A stretch of DNA of 64,000 bases from Isoetes taiwanensis (Eukaryota; Streptophyta; Lycopodiopsida; Isoetales; Isoetaceae). The translations under genes were made by a program, and so were the position numbers. The stretch covers positions 8,208,323 to 8,272,322 of the forward strand of contig JAJEKV010000060.1 of assembly GCA_021234155.1 (NCBI GenBank), read 5' to 3'. Each line of letters opens with the position of its first letter. Position 1 is the first letter of the stretch. Below are positions 42,814 to 55,560 of the stretch, in pieces. Below the pieces are notes generated by a model, which saw nothing but the letters and a program-made list of their open reading frames with translations, was not told where the DNA came from and ran no database searches.

Positions 42814-44150
42814 CTAGAAAAAGTGCCCAGTGTTGCTGGGCGATAAGGAAATTGTTGGTCTACAAGGCATCTTTGTCATTATATGCTGTAAAATTTAGTC
42901 TCATTTATCCATTTGCTAAGAGAAACATATGTATGAAATGATGATTTGGAATGAATACAAATATTTGTAGCAATTGTATGTCATTCACAACCACAGTGGA
43001 TTTCATTATAGATTTTACATGCTCTTGTGTAAGGATGCCATATCTAATTCTCTATTCTATTCTATTCTATTCTTTGGAATTCTTTGACTTTGTGTATCGT
43101 TACTTCAACTCTTTGGAGAGTGTAGCTTCTGTCGAAACCTTGTTATAGCATGTTGCATACTTTCAACTATGATCAGTATTAACAATTATTATCAAATATT
43201 TCGTACAGATAGGTATTTTGACAACCACATGTTCCTACAAAATGACATTTGCAATGTTTTGTGCGTATTTATCAAAACGACATTTACAATGGTTCGTGCG
43301 TATTTTCAGTTGTATATTTCATTGTTGGTTAGGTGCTTATCGATGGTGAGTCATCGTTTCATCCAATATTTTCAGAGCTTGATGCTTCTAGATGAGAGTT
43401 CATATGTACCTGTGTCATTTTCATAATCATTTCGTAAATCAAATAAACAACGTTAAGTTGCTAGATAGTGCTTACTCTTTCAAGCTATGCAATCTCATCT
43501 TGAAGCACCTCCTTATAGACGGTGTTTAGGGTGTAGGTTTCTTCATTTCCAGTCAATTTCCCTTGCTTGCTTGTGTTTTCTACACATATTCTAATGCCGC
43601 TCTCAGATTTTGCATCTGGATAGTGCGACATATAGTTGCCCGTGTGAAAAGACTGGCATGCGTAAGTAGATTCCGACACGATCTAACGATTGCCCTTGCG
43701 ACTTTGAAATTGTCATTGAAAATGCAACTTTAATAGGGAACTGACACCTCTTGTTTCCCTTTATGACTTCCTATAATTATGTGTGCATATATGGAGTGTG
43801 TTAAAGCATTATCAACTTGCAAACTCGTTCCATTGAATAGGCCATCCTTTGGGGACAAGTTACGCAACAACATGATGATTGCTCCGTTTTTTATGTGTAG
43901 CTTGTGAGGAGGCATGCCAGAGTCCGCGAGCTTGTGCAGGCATTCAATGGGAAAGTCCCTTAATTCATCATAGTCATCATCCAAATTGAAAGCATCAATG
44001 CTTGTGTAGATAACTTTTTCTCCTTCCATGCGCTCGATGACGATGTCGTTAGTTCGCAATGTGTCTTCATTTTTTGGACAGAGTATTGCCTTTTTGTGCA
44101 TAATTGGAAATTGTTCTTGTGATATGTATGTTAACAATTATTTACTACCT
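42814..44150 (-). mobile_element. Helitron fragment with 3' terminus and helicase end
   Basis: On the minus strand the helicase C-terminus (43485-44137) is followed by about 650 bp of non-coding sequence. It ends at a perfect 6-bp-stem hairpin (GCCCAG, TGTTG, CTGGGC on plus, 42825-42841), a short T-rich spacer and CTAG at 42814-42817, next to a host T. It is cut on its 5' side at about 44150, where the GC-rich LINE begins. The Rep/HUH and N-terminal helicase parts are missing. Confidence 0.72.
43485..44137 (-). pseudogene. Helitron (Pif1-like) helicase, C-terminal part
   Basis: Superfamily 1B DNA helicase that would unwind DNA during rolling-circle transposition. Visible blocks in order: AILCPKNEDTLRTND; the SIDAFNLDDDYDELRDFPIE segment; GMPPHKLHIKNGAIIMLLRNL followed by [18 protein letters not shown]. 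After a frameshift near 43735 comes [12 protein letters not shown] (helicase motif V/VI region), then [14 protein letters not shown] second shift near 43615 precedes a conserved VYKEVLQDEI end. Walker A and B motifs and the HUH nuclease are absent, so it is non-functional. Confidence 0.8.
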
Positions 44151-44189
44151 GCATTAAGATATATGGTAGACCAACAACTAGAAGTGTAT

Positions 44190-45649
44190 CTACCTTCCTG
44201 GCATACAGCTTTTGCACCAGGTCATCCGCCAGCTCATCTATGCAGACGATGTTGGCCTGGCCGCCCACACCCCGGAAGCTATGCGCCTCACCGATGCCCT
44301 AGACACATTTTGTCGCTACGGACATGCGCGTCAATCCGCCAAGACCGTGGTGGTTCTCATATCCTCTTCACGCCACCCCATGCCTCCCGCAGACTCACAT
44401 ATTGGGGATACCTGCGGGACGCCACGCCCACCTACAAGTACCTAGGGGTGGAGTTCCCTCCTCGCCTGTTGGCGCCTATCCGCTTCTTGGTGACAAATAG
44501 GCCGAAAGCTTTATGCCATGCAGAACAACAGTCCAGCAGAGCTATGATTGGGGCCATCACATCTCTGTTCGCACCGGTCGGTTTGCCCTTCAGACGGGTC
44601 GGGTTTGGGGCCCGGCCAGCCTCTTTGGCGACCCGGAATGACTTGGAGCGTGCAGCAGGCATTTTGGCACCTGCACTTTGGGTGAAACCTTCACCCCTTA
44701 TCAGATTCCGGCCAGAAACCGATTCTTGCCGCTTCGGGGCCGGGTGCTTTGATAGACATACACATCGTCATTTTCTAAAGCGGTTACTATGGGTGATGCT
44801 CGCCCCTCGGTGACCGCTTACATCAGGGCTATGAGTCCCAAGAAAGTGCTTAGGGCCCTCATGGGAGGGGTAAGAGAGACTGGTTCGCCAGATGGAACGC
44901 GGCAGGAGCACGATGCGATACCGGGCGCAAAGGGCCGATCGCGACACCGGCTGGGAGTACCTAGATGCTTGTTTCTGGTGCTCTGGGACCCCATTGCTCT
45001 AGAGCAGGTCAAAATGGCCCATTACAAGGAGCACATCAACCTCACAGAAGCAGTCTTGGGGCCCACAAATTTACCTGCTCCGTTCCGCCTTTAAGCGCAG
45101 ACTCATTGCCTCCGATTCGCCCGCGTGTGCCCACCATCTTCGCAGAGAGGCAGACGGTGGATTGGGAGCCCCGCCGGACAATTTCTCGCTGGGCCGGGCT
45201 AAACGGGTGCCATTGAGGATGAGTCTCACACTTTCCAGAATTGCCCAGCCGTCGGTCATCCGCCGACACGCCCCCTTAGTACGGGCCGGACGTGCCCTTG
45301 CATTTGCCGATGAACACAACGTCACAAGCCGCGCCACTGGGGTCGCCACATCCAGGGAGGTACGGATTTTCCCGAGGTCACCTTTTGCCCCCGCCTCGGC
45401 CGTCCACGACTAGGCACTACGGGGGTGGTGCATGATCAGATATATTGGGATGTTTTACGCATTTTATATGATTAGCACGGTTTGTCATCGTGATTGCTGC
45501 CCGCGGTTTTTCTCGAAACCAGCGCCCGGGCGGGGTTTTTAATCCGGCGTGTAATCCGCTTGTCGCTGCTTTTGTATTTGGGTCCCATAGACCGATTGGT
45601 CTCCGTGGACGATAAAAGTACCTTCCTTCCTTCCTTCCTTCCTTCCTTA
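44190..45649 (+). mobile_element. GC-rich LINE fragment with reverse transcriptase end and (TTCC)n tail
   Basis: A YADD catalytic box (44239-44250, in QLIYADDVGLAAHTPEAM) marks the reverse transcriptase. It is followed by a thumb-like segment with TYKYLGVEFPPRL (about 44430-44470), a long GC-rich C-terminal region in at least three frames, and a 3' UTR ending in (TTCC)n at about 45620-45649. The region is visibly far richer in G and C than its AT-rich surroundings. 5'-truncated at about 44190. Its 3' end is also the left edge of copy A (1-147). Not an L1 type; clade unknown. Confidence 0.68.
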
Positions 45650-47730
45650 GCCAATACAAATATAAAAAATCGGTAATATTAAGCTCCTTGGGAATTGAAC
45701 CCAAGTATTGCCAAGTGAGCCTAAAAATATAAATCATACTTGGCGCCCTAGCTTGTACATCACGCTCCATTACCGGGCTTGAACCGCACTTTTTCCGGGT
45801 CATTAACATCATATATCATAAAACATAGTAGATCTTCCAGTGCTATAGATCATGGCATAGAAACATTCCACATGTTCAAACAAAAGTCATTGAGCTAAAA
45901 ACAATATGAATAACAAAAAAAAAAAAAAAGCAGTTCACATTCCTCCGCCAAAGGGTTATGGTGGCCATTCATCTCTCGGCACTAGAGAGCATGTCATACA
46001 CCCTCATATTTACGTGTATTAGAACTCTTGCCTCGCTAGGAGCAACATGGATGATGATAGCTTGGCTCAAGGAGGCCCTTCTTCCATCCATCTCCATGTA
46101 TATGAGCCACAACTCCAAGTTGCAATTCATATTGCATATAACATCACATAATTGGCCTATGAAAGAAGACAATCTTCCATAGACGGTCCACACTTAGCAT
46201 TTTTTCAATTTTTGCCCATACACACCTAATAGGTAAGCCCGGATTCTTAACAACCGAGCCCGAAGGGTCATGAGGATTGGGATAAGGCAATCGCGAAACC
46301 GCACAATATTTTTTTTCTCCAATAGAACTTTGAAACCCATCTCAAAGGAAGAGCTATGAACATACTACTATATTAACCCAAATTGTCGCACCCTTCTTAC
46401 CACTCAAAAGGAACCGGCATCTTCGACTAAAACTACAACAAAACATGGCGGGAACAAGTGCAAGCTTGACGGACCTCTAGCACAAAACAAACACAAAAAC
46501 CTCACCGCACCGCATAAAATGGATAAGGACTTACCGGGAATGACAACTCCATAAACCCCCACTGGATGCCAAGATCCGCCCAAGCCCGTGCCTCCATTGC
46601 CAAGAAAAATTCCCGAGCCCATCCAGTGTAATCCAACGATACAAATTTGCCCTAGTTTGCAATCCCAAATACTCAATGGTTTCTTGCTAAAAAAACCATA
46701 TAGAAAAACTTCCTAACCCATATAGTTTGCAAACCATTGCAAATGGGCGCTTTGTCCTAGAGGCCAAGATTATTCATTAGTCTACTTCCACATATTTGGC
46801 TTTCAATCTCTCATTGTTGTGAAGTATATTTGTTCCTTTTGTGCAAACGTATATTTGTTCCTTTGTGCAAACGTCTAGAGATAAACACTAATCCTTCTTG
46901 GTTTTTCTATTTATATAAACTATTAGATTGGTAAAGGGAAACATGGGCTTTCTAATATATACAGTCTTATTACTCTTTGGACTTGTGCCATTAACGTAAC
47001 ACTGAGCGCTTTTTCTTGTAGTTGCTATGAAATCAAAAAGTTTTACACAAGCTTCATTCCTTGCCAAATTGTACCAGAACCCCAAGAGATATTCCTTTGA
47101 AAATGAAAAAGCTTTGTACTATTCTATTCTATTCTATTCTTTGAAAATGACATTTACCAAACAAATAAAAAGAATATTTTATTCTTGTTGGTTTCTGACA
47201 TTGAATTTGACCGTTATAGGAGCTGTTAGTCCTGATATAAAATAATAATTTTTAATGTTTTATTTTTCTGAGGTTGAACGTGACAGGTATAGGCTGTTCT
47301 ATTGGTCTAATTCCAGTCACTCTCACAAGAAAAGTGACACGTATTGACCTAAATTTTGTGGAGATTTTTTTTTCCTAACTCAATAATTTTTTGTTTTTTT
47401 GTGCCAATGTGACTGACTGCATGCACATTTACCGCGATGGGCAAAGCTTTGCAGCTGCTTCGTGATCGTGCTGAGGACTTTGATTTCGTCTTAAGTAGAA
47501 TCGCATATGTTTAAAAAAAGGAGGGTTACCGGATTAATTTTCAATAGTTACTTTCCTCAGCTCTGTTAATATTTTATATACTACGAAATCGTTGTTTCTG
47601 TGGCCAATTGTTTTAAATGTTTAAGCTCAAAATCCCCTTCAAATCACTTGTGCTGATGCAGTTTTGTCATGGCCATAACTTGCTGGAAAGCATATGTAGT
47701 TTTCAGACTGACAAAATATAGTTTTCTCAT
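45650..47730. other. Non-coding stretch downstream of the B3 gene (copy B)
   Basis: Counterpart of 148-2240. Near 47316 it carries an insertion of about 35 bp (CACAAGAAAAGTGACACG...) not in copy A, and at about 47449 it lacks about 15 bp present there. No gene seen. Confidence 0.5.
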
Positions 47731-47754
47731 TACATTTTACCCGCATTTACACAA

Positions 47755-49276
47755 TCATAAGCAGCTAATCCTTGGGAGTTTGAAGAGATGAACTTTGAGA
47801 GTTCTAGGACCTAATACTTCTAACTCTAATTTATCTCCAATTTTAAGATGGTGATCTTTTTTAAAATCACTCCATCCAGCACAAAAGCCTCCTCTCCCTG
47901 TCCAACGCAACTCATGGCTGCATCCATCTAGGCAAGAAAATGTCACATAATCACCACATTCCAGACCTGGCATGTGCTTCCTGATAAATTCTGTGCCAAA
48001 GTTCTGTTATAAAACGAAAAACAATGTTAGAAATGTTCAGAAACTTTATCATATCAAGTATGTATGACTTAGAACTTCGTCCTTGAGATGGAGACTATTG
48101 TTACTTACAAGTTCTTTATCAAACCTATATTTTGTCACCGCCACATGAATAGATGGTTTTCTCAGATTTTTACTGTAATGTTGAGCCTCCTTATGCTTGA
48201 ATGGCTTTGCAAAAAGTTCTGCAGCAGCTTTCTTCTCAGCATAGGTGTTGCATTGGTAGATATAAAAGGTGATGGAATTTTGGCCTGTTAATTCCAACAG
48301 TGCCATATCACCTAGTTTGATACCATGCATACGAGCAAATTGGCGCCAACCGATACCGAGACCTTTGTATGTAGAAGTAGATAACCACCTAATCTGTTTG
48401 CTCTTGCCACCAAAAACTGTTATGTCCACCATGCTGCCATGTTGTGCAGAAATATAGGCTGAAAACCTCCTTGGAAGCTCCTGAAAAGACCAAGTCTTTC
48501 TTAATTAACCAAGATGCATAATAAAATGGCACAAGAAAACCTACAAGATGCATAATAAAATGGCACAAAAAAACCTACACATTTGCTCTTCAGTTTGGTT
48601 GCTGTGAACTCCATGATATCACTTGGATTCTTAAGTCTTTCCTTTGCTGCTTCTATTTCGTGTCTTATTTCCTCCAGTGTTCTATCCCTGCCAACTTTAG
48701 AGCATGGCATTTTTCTTAAAACATTCTTTTCTATATTCATAGCCACGCTGTTGGTAGAACAATCTGTATGTTTAACCTTCTTCTGAAACTTGGCAGAATC
48801 TGAAAGACGTTTGGTCTTCATCTTCTGGAGTTTGGCATCAACACTTTTGGCAGAAAACATATTCTGCATCCTTTTGGTCTCTATTATTTCAATTTCAAGA
48901 AGCAACTCAGGACATTGGAAAAGCTTGCAGAAAAGAATGTCTCCTTTTTCTATGCCATTCTCCGCTTTCAATTTCCTCCATCCATCTGCAAGGTATATTT
49001 TGTGATGCCGTTTAATAACATAAACACTATATTGCGCACCGTTTGGGCCTTGAATAAATAGAGAGCCACTGCAGAGATGCTGCTTCACGCTGTCAAATGG
49101 AAGTTCCTACACAATTACAGAGATTTTAAGTAGCAGGTTGGCATGAAATGAAGCAGATTGGCACCAAAGGAAAGCTGAAGTATAAAAAGGATGAAACGGG
49201 AACTCATAACTTAGATTACCAAGCAAGGTTCGGGCCCAACTGCAGCTGCAAAATGTTGTAGCATTCTTCTCGCCAT
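47755..49276 (-). CDS. B3-domain transcription factor, REM-like, four exons (copy B)
   Basis: Same structure as the copy A gene: exons 49220-49276, 48579-49106, 48109-48480 and 47755-48003, all phase 0. A deletion of about 30 bp just after the last B3 unit removes the copy A stop and replaces KN with ISCL at the end, giving 401 residues. Exon 2 differs by two amino-acid changes in one short stretch (SSNSEHW against SRSNSGHW region). Otherwise essentially identical. Both copies look functional. The 34-bp donor duplication in intron 2 is also here. Confidence 0.87.
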
Positions 49277-49633
49277 TTTGCCCACAATTCTAAAACTGAA
49301 ATTTTGTTTTAAATATCAAGCCGCCATCATTCTTTTCAGCATCAACACTAATTGCTATTTAAAGAGGTCGTCTTAGATTTATGATGGAAAATACTGTAAA
49401 AACAGGCCTTTGGTTTTCCTTGGCAAGGGCAAAAAAAAAAGTTTTGAGAAAGTTTCACTTTTTGCCCTCCCTATGAGGAAAAACAAATTTCATGACATTT
49501 TAAAATCCTATCAATCCGAAAAGGGAAATGTTAATAAAGTATATGTTGTAAACGTGAAAATGGGATGTCTAAAATGAAATTGGTGATACACTACTTCCCT
49601 TTGCAAAAAGTCTCATATATCTTTTATAATCAA

Positions 49634-49661
49634 CTAGAAAAAATCCCCAGCGTTGTTGGGC
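49634..49661 (-). mobile_element. Helitron 3' terminus, minus strand (copy B)
   Basis: Same hairpin and CTAG end as 4137-4164, without changes in the diagnostic bases. Confidence 0.6.
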
Positions 49662-50142
49662 TTTTTGTTAGACATGAGTTCAAAATCTAATAAGCATGGT
49701 AGATTTAAATTCACATCTAGCCAGGAAAATGTTGGGTCCATGTTAAAACCTAATAAACAAGGTGGATTTAAATTAAACACATCTAGCCATGGAAATGTTG
49801 GGTCCATGTTAAAAGAGGAATGAATATCAATACTGGCTTGAAAGAACTTATGGAATATGTGTGCCATTGATGCGCATAGATAATCAATTTTTTTGTTAAC
49901 TAAAGTTTGTAGCAAACCATTTCCTTTGTAACATTTTACATTTTTTTTTTCTCACATGTATATTTTCCTCTATATTTTCTCACCGTATAGGGACCATCAA
50001 ATGTGCACCCAGGCTGCTTCATCTTGCTTTAAAAATGACTCTCGAATGATTCCTGGTCTTTAGTCTTTACATACAATAGCATGTTTAAGGCATTTCCTTT
50101 AATTAACCACAAAGAAATAGCCAAAGGCTCTTAGTAATATTT

Positions 50143-50340
50143 CTAGACCCATGGTGTCAGCAAACATATAAAAAAAGCCGATATTTTTACGCAAAAAAAA
50201 AAAGCTTTAGTACTTGCACTGAAGATCACTGATGAAGAGGAGGCACTCTGGGGAATTCCAGAAGTTTCACCGGGGTAGCACATCAAAGCTTTGCCAAGTT
50301 TTCTCTTCAAGTTTTCCTTTTGCGTTAGTTTTTTACCCAA
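50143..50340 (-). other. Unidentified coding-like segment (copy B)
   Basis: Counterpart of 4600-4839. Identical over the Lys-rich and Ser-rich part; a longer A run changes the frame afterwards. Confidence 0.2.
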
Positions 50341-50719
50341 TCATGCACAGATTCGATGCTCTTTGTTTTTCGTAAACCACAATCACTTAATTCAAATTAT
50401 ACCCAGTTGAATTTAGATAACTTGTTCAAATATAGCATGTAAATCGCACGGGCAACCTGTTTGCACTGAGAATGTTGTAACTCTAAGGGAGAAAAGCTGA
50501 AAATACCTTGTGTTATGCAAGGATGATAACAAATCTGAAAATAGTGAAGTGTGGCCACTGCACAGGTATAATAATCAAAGGAAGATTAACATGTTAAGGT
50601 GCAGTTTGCAATATCAACTCAACAAGTAATTTCCTAAATATTGAGAGTAGTAGCAACATAACAACATTACAGTTTTAATATAACAGGTAGAAACATAATA
50701 GCATTACAATGCTCAAGTA

Positions 50720-52035
50720 TCAAATAGCCTCGTCTTCATCATTAGATGACTCGGTTGTCGCATCATTATCGGTGTCTTCCATTGCATCTGATTGTGACTC
50801 TGCTGCGGAATCCTCATTTAACAACTCATGTTCAAAGTTTTCCTCCTCATAATTCTCACTAATTAGTTCATTGTTATTATTGTCATCATCAACAAAATTC
50901 CCTGATCCTGATGCAGCAGAAGCTCTAGTTGTTATAGTTCTCCTTGTTGTGCTACGCCTTCCTCCATGACCACGTCCACGACCACGTCCACGCCTACTTG
51001 CATGCAAATCATTACTAGCTTGTGTAGCGGCTGCCCTAGATCTGCTTCTTGTAATCCGTCCAATACTCATTGCTGCTGCATCCATAAAATAAGCTTGAGC
51101 TACTTGTGCATCAATATCAACTGCTTATGCAGGTAATTCAGGGGTCTTTTCAATATCAATGTCATCTGGATTAACCTATTAAAAAGTAAAATATTTCAGC
51201 TAGCCATGGACCATCAACAGTTATTTCTACACCAGTAGAATCAATTGATTTCAGATACATAGTTCCATAACAACAAGATACCAAAATGTTTACCAGCCCA
51301 CGTTTGCTTGTGTCCACCCATCCGTCCGAAAGGATTGTAACACCATATTTTGGCAAGTGCTTTGACATTTTGAACTTTGTGTTCCACATTTAAAAATTCC
51401 TTGCGCAAATATTTTCCTCTCAAATCATGATAAGAAATACCACTATATTTCTCCCCTATTTCTGAAAAAGCTGCCAACATGTTTCTCCAACAAGACATCC
51501 TCAAAAGATTGAATGAGAGATTAGCTTCAACGATGCACCTTACCATCATAGAGTTTGCATTCTCTTTCTTGATCATAATGGCAGCGTTTGACGCCTTCGA
51601 TCCCTTCTTGAATGTGCTTTGGCTGAGACTCAACTTCATAGGTTGTGGAATGGAAAACTCATGAGAAGTGGCTGCACTAGATGAGGCCCGTGGCTGAAAT
51701 CCAATACCGGCGGACGAATCCACCAGTCCAACACCATCAATAACATCCTCATCATCGTCATTAATAGGAATGTTCTCCGCTTCTCTAGAACGCTTGCTTC
51801 TCGAACCCAAGCCTCCTGCTAATTCATGTGCCGCTGCATAGGCTTCTGGAGTTACTTGTGTGCATGCTTCTGTGCCATAACCAGATATTCCACCAAGGTG
51901 AGCTACAAGACGTGTTCTTGTGCCCCCGCAATGTTCATCACAGAATATGCAATCCCAAGTATAAACTCCAGATGAATTTGTATTTTTCTTATTCTTGGTG
52001 TACTTATCCCATATCGTACGTTTTTTACGAGCCAT
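50720..52035 (-). pseudogene. hAT transposase deletion relic (copy B)
   Basis: Better preserved than copy A. An open frame from 52035 runs 264 codons. Its BED finger has WDCIFC, then a His in RLVAHLGG and a Cys in GTEAC. An acidic linker and a conserved segment with NMLAAFSEIGEKYSGI follow. The frame shifts near 51390 into SDGWVDTSKRGLVNILVS (DUF659 type). The sequence then jumps to the C-terminal Arg-Gly-rich and acidic tail (50720-51085). The catalytic core is missing in both copies, so that deletion predates the duplication. Confidence 0.75.
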
Positions 52036-53037
52036 GAATACTCTGCCTCAGCTGTAACCTGCATGCAATATTTACAGCTATAATGAAAATCAACAGAACA
52101 GCCAAACCGCAATAAATTAAATATTGCATAGATATAACATAAAGCAAGGAGTTACTCAAAAAGGTTTATGAAAGACACTGATTTTTTGAGCATATCATTA
52201 ACAGAATTGTTTACCTACAGTAATGCATAAATAAATGAAGACGATACTGGAGGAAAACTTACAAATGAATCTGCTTTCGAGTTACAAATGAATCTGAAAC
52301 TTACAAAGGAAGGAAACTTACAAAGGAAGGCTGATTTCTGCTTCTAGTATCCAAGCTTTTAGAAATGAACGGGTCCGTTACTTGCTTTCATGTGTGTAAA
52401 TGGTCGGCTGCTGGTCGTGAGGTAACAGGTCGATTCATATGCCCATCTGTTCTAGCTGAAATCGATTCTAGCTGATCTGTCGCTGTGATTTACCTTAGTT
52501 AACTCCAGCAGAGCCTAATGTGGCATTACAAGTCTCAGAAGACTCCCGGATATGCAAAATTGGCAGCCATGGCGCCATGCCTTCAATGGCCAACCCTAAC
52601 GTGAGAAAAATGAGGGAAAAAAATGGAGGTAAAAAAAATGACCTATGTAAATTCGTAGCGTACGTTTAGCAAACGTACGGGATTTTTATAAAGGTTTTTA
52701 AGAATAAGAAACACGATTTTTAACCACCTTGGGACAACCAAAATATTGAAGGCATGAATGACCTGGTGACAAAGCAAGTACTTGAGCAAATTTGAATGAA
52801 GTTAGTACCCTTTTCATGCTCAATTGGATGGGATGTCCTTGTTCTCGGTTCGCGAGTCAAGAACCTCGCGAACATTACTAATTGTTGTCGTTTATTATTT
52901 CAGGGGATTTAGTTTAGTGGGGCGTGGTTCACCATCATCAGAGTCACACTCAGAGGCTACTGAACATTGCTCGCCTTCCCCGTTTCCACTCCATAAGGAT
53001 TCTTTGCACAATAAGATTTAGTTACAAGTCAAGAAGC
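52036..53037. other. Gene-free stretch with a perfect palindrome (copy B)
   Basis: AT-rich. At 52659-52679 lies a perfect inverted repeat with arms CGTACGTTT and AAACGTACG and an AGC loop. No gene recognised. Confidence 0.45.
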
Positions 53038-53047
53038 AGGTGCATAA

Positions 53048-53608
53048 AATGGATAATCCATAAAATGGATAACAGGTTAGTCCATAAAATGGATAATCGG
53101 ATTTCAGAGCTCTGCCCTTTATGCCAGCAAAGGGTTGAGAGTATTGAGCATTGTTTTTTCTTGTGTGAGAGGCTTCGGCAGGCATGGTCTTGGTTGTTGA
53201 CCCTTTTTGGCACGTCTCGATCTAGCCAGCAAATTTTGCTTGCTATCTATCCTGATGCTTGGCCCAAACAACGGAAACGAGCTTTTCATCTCGCATCTAC
53301 CGGCTTTTATGGTCAATCTGGAAGAGAAGGAGGTTGTTTATCTTTAAGGGCATAGATCTGCGGATGAGGTTGTTCTTCAATTGGGCAAGATAAAATTGTT
53401 ATGGCTTACAATTGTTCTTCTCTTGATCAAGAGAAGAAAGTCGCGATCCGCATACTTACCTTGATTCATTCTTTTTGCATAGGCGGTGGTTGTGCTCAGT
53501 TGGATCGGTTTGTCCACTTTGGGGTTATAATCTGCCTTTGCATTTATGTTGCTCGGGTTTCTAGTTGGTGAATAAAGCTTGGCGTCCTTCAAAAAAAAAA
53601 AAAAAAAA
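53048..53608 (+). mobile_element. 5'-truncated L1 LINE tail with target-site duplication (copy B)
   Basis: Same insertion as 7544-8110: zf-RVT tail (CPLCQQ, EHCFFLC), poly(A), flanks AGGTGCATAA (53038-53047) and GGGTGCATAA (53609-53618). It was therefore inserted before the large duplication. Confidence 0.85.
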
Positions 53609-53756
53609 GGGTGCATAACAAGATTTTGGTGCAAATAAAGCGCAACATCACGATCAGATTCAGGTGCAAAATAAAGCAGGAAAAAAAATAAAAATCCCAA
53701 CTTTGAATCCCGAACAGAAAATCTACTAGGAGCTAAACTCAAATCGGGATCCAGAG

Positions 53757-54212
53757 ATGCCTATAAAACTTGCAATATTTGATGTCAATGGAGTTCTAGC
53801 TATGGTGTACCAAGATGATGATGTCCCTGCGCTCATTATGGTGACAAAAACATGGATTAAGCTAGCTTATCCTCGGTCCCAAGTGAAAGCTATTATTTAT
53901 TGGTGCATTGATCGAGGTTTGAAGTGGCCATCTAAAGTTCGATGGCAAAGAGAATATTGTGAATCGCGCCTCTCATACTTGGGTTCTTTGGCTTTGAGGT
54001 TTAAGTTTATGGAGCAATGAAAAGATGTGACCACATGAAAGATCTTGATTAGAGCCATCACAAAAGGCAAAGCTATTGTGATGAAGAAGCTCGAAAAGAG
54101 TTTATGAACTCCACTAAGAATTCAACAAGCACAACACTATTATCATAGATGTCACTCCTACAAGTGTTATCGCAAGTCTAATAATACGAGGTTCATGACA
54201 AATTATTGCTAA
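53757..54212 (+). pseudogene. FCP1/HAD-like phosphatase relic (copy B)
   Basis: Same start and DVNGVL motif as copy A. Here the first frame runs further (to RLSYLGSLALRFKFMEQ), recovering the stretch garbled in copy A. The TAA before EFNKHN is also present, so the break predates duplication. Confidence 0.55.
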
Positions 54213-54480
54213 AACCTATTCATCCGATGAGTTTAAAGTAGATAAATGGTTAACTTATGCTCTTCCTGTTCATTTGTTGCTTTTCGATTCTTGTGGCGGA
54301 TGTACTCATGAACTGTCACGAGGCACAAGGAGGTTGATGACACGCGACAACAAAGGGTCAATTATCGGCGCCCCGCCACGTGACCCGACGTGACCTGGGC
54401 TATCGCTAGAGACACGCCGCGGCATACGGGACGCGTGTCTGAGGTGACCTAGATGTCCAAAGAGTGACTGCGGTGTGACA

Positions 54481-54531
54481 TTGTTTATAAATATATATAA
54501 ACAAGAAATTTAATGCGCCCTACGGCGCATT
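54481..54531. repeat. Two adjacent hairpin palindromes (copy B)
   Basis: Palindrome 54481-54504 (arms TTGTTTATA and TATAAACAA) and hairpin 54512-54531 (AATGCGCC, CTAC, GGCGCATT), both perfect. Confidence 0.7.
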
Positions 54532-54569
54532 GTTTTGATTTTAGCATTGTTCTTTACGGTGACCAACGA

Positions 54570-55130
54570 TTCTCTTGAGATTCTCTTGTGATTCCTCTAT
54601 ATTCTTCAACATTCTATGTATTATATTTAGCATTCATGAAGATTCCCTAGGTTCTCTTAGAAATTTCTATTTTGATTGAGGTGCTTACCCATGAGCATTT
54701 AAAACCTTCTAAAATAATCTATTTTGGATCATTGCAACATTTTTAAAATATTTTCTATTTTTAGACCGAGGTGCTTGCCCCCGAGCATCTAGAATATTTT
54801 TTTTTTTCAAGATTTATATTGTACACCTTTATTATGAAAACATTTTAGAACATTCTATTGTGGCTCTTTTGCAAAATCTTAAAAAACTCTAAAATTTATC
54901 AAGATTTTCTTAAATTCCTTAGATATTATGAAGATTCCCTTAGATTCAATTAGATTTTAAGAGATTCCGTTAGACTTGTATATTTTCCTAGACTCTCTTA
55001 CAATTTATGAGATTTCCTTATATTCCCTTTAATTTTCACGGATTCCCTTACATTCTAGAAATTTCTAGAACATTTTACAACTTTTCTGGAATATTTTGGA
55101 AACTTTCAAAACATCCTAGAATATTATAGT
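54570..55130. repeat. Degenerate AT-rich repeat field (copy B)
   Basis: Counterpart of 9080-9650, with the same AGATTCCCTTA-like units. Confidence 0.55.
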
Positions 55131-55199
55131 CTATTTTATCTTAATTAGAAATATTACCACCTTAAGTATATTTGAAACATAAATTCTTCATAGAATTAA

Positions 55200-55260
55200 T
55201 GCTTGGTCTAGTGGTTAGAGTGGGGGTTTGGGAGGTTGAGGACCGGGTTGAATCCCCAAT
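55200..55260 (+). mobile_element. tRNA-derived SINE head (copy B)
   Basis: A box as in copy A. The B box reads GGGTTGAATCCCC, with the C of TTCGAA and the preceding CAG lost relative to copy A. Confidence 0.5.
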
Positions 55261-55359
55261 AACATAAAAATTTTAAAAGCCTTTCCTTAAGCAAGCGAGC
55301 ATTCAATATGAGCCTTAGGATCTTAGACTCGATCAGCGATCAAGATCTCACCATATGAA

Positions 55360-55560
55360 AGCAATATGAGCCGTGGGATCTATTACATATAATTCCCAAA
55401 GCCACGTGGACCGTGGGATGTGTCCCTCAATCCGGATGGCAGGAGCATGGTACACCTATTATATATATCTTAAACTCCCCGCCATCCACAGGGCGTGGGA
55501 TCGTCCCAAACCCTGCGTGAGATCATCCGGATCTCAAGCCGGACGATGGGATAAGCCCGC
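55360..55560. repeat. Interspersed CCGTAGGAT motif cluster (copy B)
   Basis: Counterpart of 9860-10060; motifs read GCCGTGGGAT or are broken. Confidence 0.4.
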
